64,000 bases of DNA from Algoriphagus hitonicola (GTDB taxonomy: Bacteria > Bacteroidota > Bacteroidia > Cytophagales > Cyclobacteriaceae). How positions within the stretch are numbered: the first letter of the stretch is position 1; every line of letters begins with the position of its first letter. Positions 59,611-64,000 of this stretch are shown one piece after another. The position numbers and the translations under genes are program-made. Under the pieces are notes generated by a model. The model saw only the letters and a program-made list of their open reading frames with translations, was not told the origin of the DNA and made no database searches. The stretch lies in contig NZ_FOPC01000010.1 in NCBI RefSeq assembly GCF_900113375.1, positions 35,628 to 99,627 on the forward strand. Direction: 5' to 3'.

Positions 59611-59634
59611 AATTTGGCCAAATTCAAGTTGGCC
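59611..59634. repeat. Palindromic hairpin in a convergent intergenic gap
   Basis: AATTTGGCCAAATT (59611-59624) is a perfect 14-bp palindrome, and GGCCAA (59616) also pairs with TTGGCC (59629) around ATTCAAG. There is no T run on either strand, so it is not a standard terminator. Confidence 0.4.
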
Positions 59635-59660
59635 GAGCTCCCCAGGAACCAACCGAACAT

Positions 59661-60434
59661 CTATTTCCTCAGCTTCTTCAAATCGATCTGAATATCCCGG
59701 ATCATTTCACCCAGATCCTCCAGACTCAAGGCTTTCTTTTTGTCTCCCGGATTGGGAAAGTCAGTGCTGATGAAAGCTTTGGCTTCCCAGACTTCCAAGA
59801 CATCTTCTCCTCTCACTTCGTAAGGTTTGTAGTGCTCATTGTCTGAAACCAAAAAAAGCTTTCCGTTTTCCTCCAAATAATTAAATACCCGTTTATACAC
59901 GACTCCTTCGGTTTGGGTCACAAGGATATAGGTTCGTCCACTTTTTACCGATCTGAGCTGATCCACGTATGCACCGATGACTATCGTCCCAGATATCAGT
60001 GGCAGCATGGAATCGCCGGCTAATTCAAAGGCCCGATAAGTAGTTTGTTTGGATAGATTGGGCAAATGAAACTGCGGCAACTGTTCCATATATTCTGGAT
60101 CAGCAAAACCATTGAGATAACCCGCAGAAGCTTTTTGCCCGACTAGCGTGATATTTTCATTATCATTTTCATCAGCGGCGATAGTAAGAATATTAATTCC
60201 CCGATTTTGGAGTGCTTTTCTCCCAAGCTTTTCGATATCATGCTCCAGTAGCTCCTCAATCCCGATTTCCAATAGCTCACCGATCCGCTTCAAAGTTGCC
60301 AGTTTGGGTTCGGATCGCCCGTCTTCATAGGCTGAAATCATCGTTCGCTGTACATCCAGCTGCTCAGCTAGTTCATTTTGAGTGATGCCTTTCTGCTTTC
60401 GCAAAAAGCGAAGGTTTGAAGCTAAGTAACTCAT
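59661..60434 (-). CDS. XRE-family repressor with S24/LexA-like peptidase domain
   Basis: A 257-residue repressor. The N-terminal XRE helix-turn-helix (about 4-62) contains RKQKGITQNELAEQLDVQRTM. The C-terminal S24-type domain (about 125-220) has the Ser motif FELAGDSMLPLISG and the Lys in VVYKRVFNY. Cleavage or a structural switch after DNA damage or other stress is the family's usual way of induction. A candidate Ala-Gly-type cleavage site (QKASAGYLNG) precedes the Ser. It starts inside the stop codon of the small upstream gene (ATGA), and operator-like repeats sit upstream of that gene. Confidence 0.87.
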   Translation of the reverse strand: MSYLASNLRFLRKQKGITQNELAEQLDVQRTMISAYEDGRSEPKLATLKRIGELLEIGIEELLEHDIEKLGRKALQNRGINILTIAADENDNENITLVGQKASAGYLNGFADPEYMEQLPQFHLPNLSKQTTYRAFELAGDSMLPLISGTIVIGAYVDQLRSVKSGRTYILVTQTEGVVYKRVFNYLEENGKLFLVSDNEHYKPYEVRGEDVLEVWEAKAFISTDFPNPGDKKKALSLEDLGEMIRDIQIDLKKLRK

Positions 60435-60688
60435 GCCGAAAAGAGATAAAAGTTATGATCTTCAGATACCGGTTCGATCGGAAAAAGCGGGTTGATATTC
60501 TGTTTCGCCGCTTGCCTCTGCGCCAATCTATTTTGGATCTCCAAAATAATCTCTCCCACCGGCTTGGGCTCAGAAATCAACAAATAACCATATTGTGGCT
60601 TCTGTTCATCTTCTACGAAAAATTTAACCTGGCAATTTCCGGAAGCCAGATTTTTGGTCGTGATGTTAATTTTTTCAGTTGTTTTCAT
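60431..60688 (-). CDS. Small partner protein of the XRE/S24 repressor operon
   Basis: An 85-residue soluble protein (or 89 if the Met at 60700 is used). The promoter-like -7 element ends at 60709, so a start at 60700 would leave only 2-3 leader bases; MKTTEKINIT at 60688 is preferred. The sequence is mixed: an N-terminal beta-like part (CQVKFFVEDEQKPQYGYLLI) and a helix (GEIILEIQNRLAQRQAAK). I recognise no family. The overlap with the repressor start makes translational coupling likely; it may be an anti-repressor or a co-regulator. Confidence 0.6.
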   Translation of the reverse strand: MKTTEKINITTKNLASGNCQVKFFVEDEQKPQYGYLLISEPKPVGEIILEIQNRLAQRQAAKQNINPLFPIEPVSEDHNFYLFSA

Positions 60689-60708
60689 ATCATCTATCAT
60701 TCAGGACA

Positions 60709-60761
60709 CTAAGATAAAAATGTTGTTTTAATAAACATATTGATGATGCTTAAATAAACAT
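60709..60761 (-). promoter_or_regulatory. Promoter with operator-like repeats for the XRE/S24 operon
   Basis: Read leftward, ATGTTTATT occurs twice, 23 bases apart (plus-strand AATAAACAT at 60730-60738 and 60753-60761). An imperfect palindrome ATGTT-N9-AACAT covers 60720-60738. A -7-like TATCTTAG lies at 60716-60709. A repressor bound here would cover the -33 region. Confidence 0.5.
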
Positions 60762-60976
60762 TATTTTCTGACAAGAATTGTCATAAAACTTCAGAATTCC
60801 TTCAAAATTCTATAACTCAATGATATTCAGCATCTTTTACATGATCGGTCTACTATTCATTTGCTCTATTAACCGTTTAGCCAAAAAGCGAAAACATTTT
60901 ACTTACAACTTGCTTGTTTTGTGGTGGCGAAACGGAAAAAAAACTCAGTTGCGCCAAATGAAAAAAAACCAACTAC

Positions 60977-63757
60977 ATGAAAATTTATTTAACCTTAGTT
61001 TTTCTTTTAACGCTAAGCATATCGGCCTTCTCGCAGCGTTATTCGATCGTGGGAAGAATCCAAGAGGCCGGAACTTCCAGTACTATCCCCAATGCCACCG
61101 TTCTCCTGCTCAATGATGGAGACTCCAGCCAAGTCGATGGAATCATCTCGGATTTGGATGGCAAATTCGAAATCAAGGATATTAGAGAGGGAGAATACAT
61201 TTTAAAAATTCAGTATTTGGGCTATGAAAGTTATTTCAAGTCGCTCAACATGACGCAAGATGTAGACCTGGGGACAATCAATATCCGCCAAGAAGATACC
61301 GATCTCGAGGAAGTTACAATCCAGGCTCGAAGATCAACCAGTCAAAATAAATCAGACACTACCCTATTCAATGCCGACGCGTTCAAAACCATGAAGGATG
61401 CAAGTGCACAAACCTTATTGGAGAAAATCCCGGGGGTCACCTCACAAGATGGAGCGCTTCAAGCTCAGGGTGAAAATATCGGTCAGATTTTAGTAGATGG
61501 AAAGCCATTTTTCGGAACTGATGTTCGGACTGCCCTTCAAAACCTACCTGCTGAAGTGATCCAAGGGATCGAAATTTTTGATCAGTTAAGTGAAAAAGCC
61601 AGACTGAGCGGATTTGATGATGGAGAGCGACTCAAGACAGTAAATATCATCACCAAACCTAACCGTAGAAAAGGTCAGTTTGGTAGAGTATCGGCGGGCT
61701 ACGGTACCGATGACCGCTATTTGGCAGGAGCAAGTATCAACGATTTCAATGATGATCGAAGAATTACCATCACTGGTCTTTCCAACAATGTCAACGTAAC
61801 GGATTTTTCTTCCGACCCAAATGCACAAGATAATGCACGCCCGCAAAACGGAGTCATTAATACCAATATTCTAGGAATGAATTATACTGACACTTGGGGT
61901 GACAAAATTCAGGTGACGGGAAGTTATTTATACTCTTCAAGAGAAAATATCGGCCAGGAAATCCGCTTTCGTGAGTTTTTGACCAGCGACGATTCTGATC
62001 AGCTTTACGATGAGGTGGCCAATGATGTACGACTTAACAACAGGCATCAGTTTGATATGCGTTTGGAATACGATATCGATGAGAAAAACCGAATCGTATT
62101 TATCCCGAGATTTTCTGCACGATTCGAAACGGAAAATTCAGACTTTTTCGGAGAAACTACCGATGGAACTAACCTGATCAATTCAGTAGAAAATATGCGG
62201 ACAGCAGAAAATCGTGATTTTGATATTTTCAACCGGATTTTCTACAGTCACAAATTTGATAAACCAGGAAGAACATTTACTTTCCGAGGTAGAATCAGTG
62301 AAAACTGGAATGAAGACCGGGCAAACCGATTGGCAACAAATCAGTATTTTGTTCCTGATTCACGAACCGAAATCATCAACCAGCAAATCAACCGGGATAG
62401 AAGTGGTTCTTCTTGGGAAACCGGAGTTTCATTTACCGAGGCATTAAGCGAAAAAAGTCAGTTGGAACTCGAGTACGAAATCGGGAATCGGTTGAATGAT
62501 TCGGATCAATTGATTTTTGATGTGTTTGAAGAAGATCCTACCCAGCCGGAGTTTGTACTTGATACTACCTTGAGTAATACCTTTGAAAGCAAATTCCTGA
62601 CTCAGGAAACCGAACTCGGCTACCAATATCAGACCGAAAAAGTTCGAATGCAGGCTGAGGTACAATATCAAAATGCCAAGCTGGACAATACCCAGGGATT
62701 TCCTGATCCTTTTGAGCTCAACAGAAGATTCGAAAGCATTCAGCCTTCATTTAGATTAAATTATCAAATCACCGAAAACACAAGCCTAAACTTCGACTAC
62801 GATACTCGGGCCAATGAACCGGGACTTCGGGAGTTGCAGCCGGTAGTGGATAATTCTAACCCACTCCAACTTTACGTCGGTAATCCGGGGTTGAACCAGT
62901 CTTTTGCACACCGATTCAGAATGAGATTCCGAAGCAATAACCCTGAGACTGACCAATCTTGGTTCCTTTATGCGTTTTCATCTTTTGTCAACAACACCGT
63001 AGCAAACAGTTCCTTTATCGCAGATGAAGCTACTGAAATCCAGTCTGGAATTATCTTGGAGCCCGGATCTCAGCTTTTCAGCCCGGTCAACTTGGATGGA
63101 TATTGGGATTTCAGATCATGGTCCAGTTACGGGATGCCTTTGGACTTCATCAAGTCCAATCTAAACATCAACGCCGGTGCGGGATATACCAAGCGTCCGA
63201 CTCTGGTAAACAACGAATATGGATTTAACAACTCGAGAAGACTCAGCACCGGAATCTCACTAAGCAGCAATATCAGTGATCAGATAGACTTCAACCTTTG
63301 GACGCGGATGTCTTTCAACAATGTAGAAAATACGCTCAACCCAAATTTGGATAATAACTTCTTCAATCAGCGGGCGAGAATCAATTTCAACTGGATCATT
63401 TGGGAAGGTTTTATTTTCCGAACTGATATCAACCACCAGGTCAACAAAGGTCTTTCCGAGGGATTTGACCAAAGCTTTACCTTGGTGAATATGAGTTTGG
63501 GTAAAAAGATCTTCAACAATCAGCGCGGAGAGATTTCGGTTAATGTCTATGACCTATTCCGTCAAAACAACAATATCCGTAGAAACATTACCGATACTTA
63601 TATCGAAGATATTCAGTCAAATGTACTGCAGCGCTATTTTATGCTTACCTTCTCTTACAATATCCGTCGATTTGCCAAAGGAACCAGCGAAGAAGATTAT
63701 CGCGATCTGATGGATTCCGGCGATGACCGCAGAGGCGGCAGAAGATATAATAATTAA
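60977..63757 (+). CDS. TonB-dependent receptor / outer-membrane beta-barrel family protein
   Basis: A 926-residue outer-membrane protein. Signal peptide (to FSQR), a carboxypeptidase-regulatory-like domain (about 20-105, NATVLLLNDGDSSQVDGII), then a plug-like part with LEKIPGVTSQDGALQAQG, ILVDGKPFFGTD and LKTVNIITKPNRRKGQFG. This is the hallmark of the PF14905 outer-membrane group rather than classical SusC. The barrel is followed by a short Arg/Gly/Asp-rich tail (DDRRGGRRYNN), which is unusual because most barrels end in an aromatic residue. No SusD gene follows. Ligand unknown. Confidence 0.9.
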   Translation: MKIYLTLVFLLTLSISAFSQRYSIVGRIQEAGTSSTIPNATVLLLNDGDSSQVDGIISDLDGKFEIKDIREGEYILKIQYLGYESYFKSLNMTQDVDLGTINIRQEDTDLEEVTIQARRSTSQNKSDTTLFNADAFKTMKDASAQTLLEKIPGVTSQDGALQAQGENIGQILVDGKPFFGTDVRTALQNLPAEVIQGIEIFDQLSEKARLSGFDDGERLKTVNIITKPNRRKGQFGRVSAGYGTDDRYLAGASINDFNDDRRITITGLSNNVNVTDFSSDPNAQDNARPQNGVINTNILGMNYTDTWGDKIQVTGSYLYSSRENIGQEIRFREFLTSDDSDQLYDEVANDVRLNNRHQFDMRLEYDIDEKNRIVFIPRFSARFETENSDFFGETTDGTNLINSVENMRTAENRDFDIFNRIFYSHKFDKPGRTFTFRGRISENWNEDRANRLATNQYFVPDSRTEIINQQINRDRSGSSWETGVSFTEALSEKSQLELEYEIGNRLNDSDQLIFDVFEEDPTQPEFVLDTTLSNTFESKFLTQETELGYQYQTEKVRMQAEVQYQNAKLDNTQGFPDPFELNRRFESIQPSFRLNYQITENTSLNFDYDTRANEPGLRELQPVVDNSNPLQLYVGNPGLNQSFAHRFRMRFRSNNPETDQSWFLYAFSSFVNNTVANSSFIADEATEIQSGIILEPGSQLFSPVNLDGYWDFRSWSSYGMPLDFIKSNLNINAGAGYTKRPTLVNNEYGFNNSRRLSTGISLSSNISDQIDFNLWTRMSFNNVENTLNPNLDNNFFNQRARINFNWIIWEGFIFRTDINHQVNKGLSEGFDQSFTLVNMSLGKKIFNNQRGEISVNVYDLFRQNNNIRRNITDTYIEDIQSNVLQRYFMLTFSYNIRRFAKGTSEEDYRDLMDSGDDRRGGRRYNN

Positions 63758-63778
63758 AAGAATAAATCTAAGGAGTTA

Positions 63779-63819
63779 AACCAGCTAGGATTCTGAAACC
63801 TGGCTGGTTTTTATTTTTA
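63779..63819 (+). terminator. Rho-independent terminator after the receptor
   Basis: AACCAGCTAGG pairs with CCTGGCTGGTT (11 bp, one T-G pair) around ATTCTGAAA and is followed by a T-rich run. Confidence 0.9.
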
Positions 63820-63838
63820 TTCCAATATCATAAAATCA

Positions 63839-64000
63839 TCAAATTGACCGAAGGTGAATTTATGAGCTAATTTAGAAATTGATAAACTGCAAACTAAATT
63901 TAAATCTTTCTAGGGAAATCACAGAAATCGGGAACAATCGGCAATTTAGGAGCCGGTTGTGAATTGCTTTCAAATCGACCAAAGGGAGATTCATGAGCAC
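63839..64000 (+). repeat. Imperfect direct repeat with hairpin at the window edge
   Basis: Two copies of a 29-base unit (about 63839-63867 and 63971-63999, beginning TCAAAT and ending ATGAGC) agree at 23 of 29 positions and lie about 132 bases apart. Between them a 9-bp hairpin (ACAATCGGC with GCCGGTTGT, 63934-63960) has no T run. The second copy ends in a possible ATG start (ATGAGCAC) for a gene beyond the window. The first has a stop after two codons. Confidence 0.4.

Noticed and set aside
60820..61116. 98-residue rightward frame before and inside the 61 kb receptor gene
   Set aside because: It overlaps the receptor signal peptide and N-terminal domain in another frame, and the receptor frame has clear domain motifs.
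1..64000. tRNA, rRNA, riboswitch, prophage or insertion sequence
   Set aside because: No cloverleaf, rRNA-like block, transposase motif, terminal inverted repeats with target duplication, or phage structural gene was recognised by eye; a covariance-model scan was not possible.

Overview
The window looks like a chromosomal segment from a Bacteroidota bacterium of the Cytophagia type, most like Algoriphagus or a related member of the Cyclobacteriaceae. The genus is inferred from overall protein character, not tested. Supporting signs are a SusC/SusD pair, many Cys-lipoproteins, LytTR plus propeller-type histidine kinase signalling, a YwqK repeat protein, a Lacal_2735-type mini-protein, a sirtuin without zinc cysteines, the near absence of Shine-Dalgarno sequences, and promoter-like TTG-N19-TAnnTTTG elements typical of the phylum. 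I see no rRNA, tRNA, CRISPR array, insertion sequence or complete phage. No gene-free stretch exceeds 300 bases.

Layout. 1-4.3 kb: a copper/NO-flavoured cluster with the end of a membrane protein, a small Cys-motif protein, an OprC/NosA-like copper TonB receptor, a fasciclin lipoprotein and a cysteine-bearing Rrf2 regulator with a palindrome at its own start. 4.4-10.3 kb: a glycine-rich protein, a GH30 glycosidase and a LytTR response regulator/histidine kinase operon. 10.3-12.4 kb: an accessory island with a very AT-rich two-gene cassette (coiled-coil protein with a glycine-rich membrane hairpin plus a small helical partner), then an HNH nuclease and a tandem zinc-finger protein. 12.5-20.4 kb: two M14 peptidases, a barrel protein, and a Gfo/Idh/MocA oxidoreductase with a DUF1080 partner, which suggests 3-keto-glycoside metabolism. 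20.5-27.9 kb: SixA phosphatase, topoisomerase I and a lone SusCD pair.

28.1-34.9 kb: a rightward run of six genes (sirtuin, flavin monooxygenase, class C serine hydrolase, YfcC-type transporter, aldo-keto reductase, MFS transporter), several with overlapping stop and start codons. 35-42 kb: an exported protein, a Tat-signal aminotransferase with a GNAT enzyme, a TetR/ABC1-kinase pair, HslV and a two-lipoyl acyltransferase E2. 42.3-47.5 kb: YheT hydrolase, SRAP, FabH, an unknown protein, the YwqK repeat protein and a 53-residue mini-protein. 47.5-47.7 kb: a strong candidate for an unannotated structured small RNA with its own promoter and terminator. 47.7-55.7 kb: a phosphomannose-isomerase-like cupin, then a ROK regulator, a CRTAC1-type FG-GAP/UnbV protein, a vanadium-haloperoxidase-like protein and a sulfatase in one tight block. 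55.7-64 kb: menB and menE facing apart, DUF2141, a 2OG-Fe oxygenase, a conserved unknown, an XRE/S24 repressor operon with operator-like repeats, a large TonB-type receptor, and repeats plus a hairpin at the right edge.

The most useful new leads are the candidate small RNA at 47551-47668, the accessory island at 10374-12423, and the operator-like sites next to the Rrf2, XRE/S24 and LytTR regulators.
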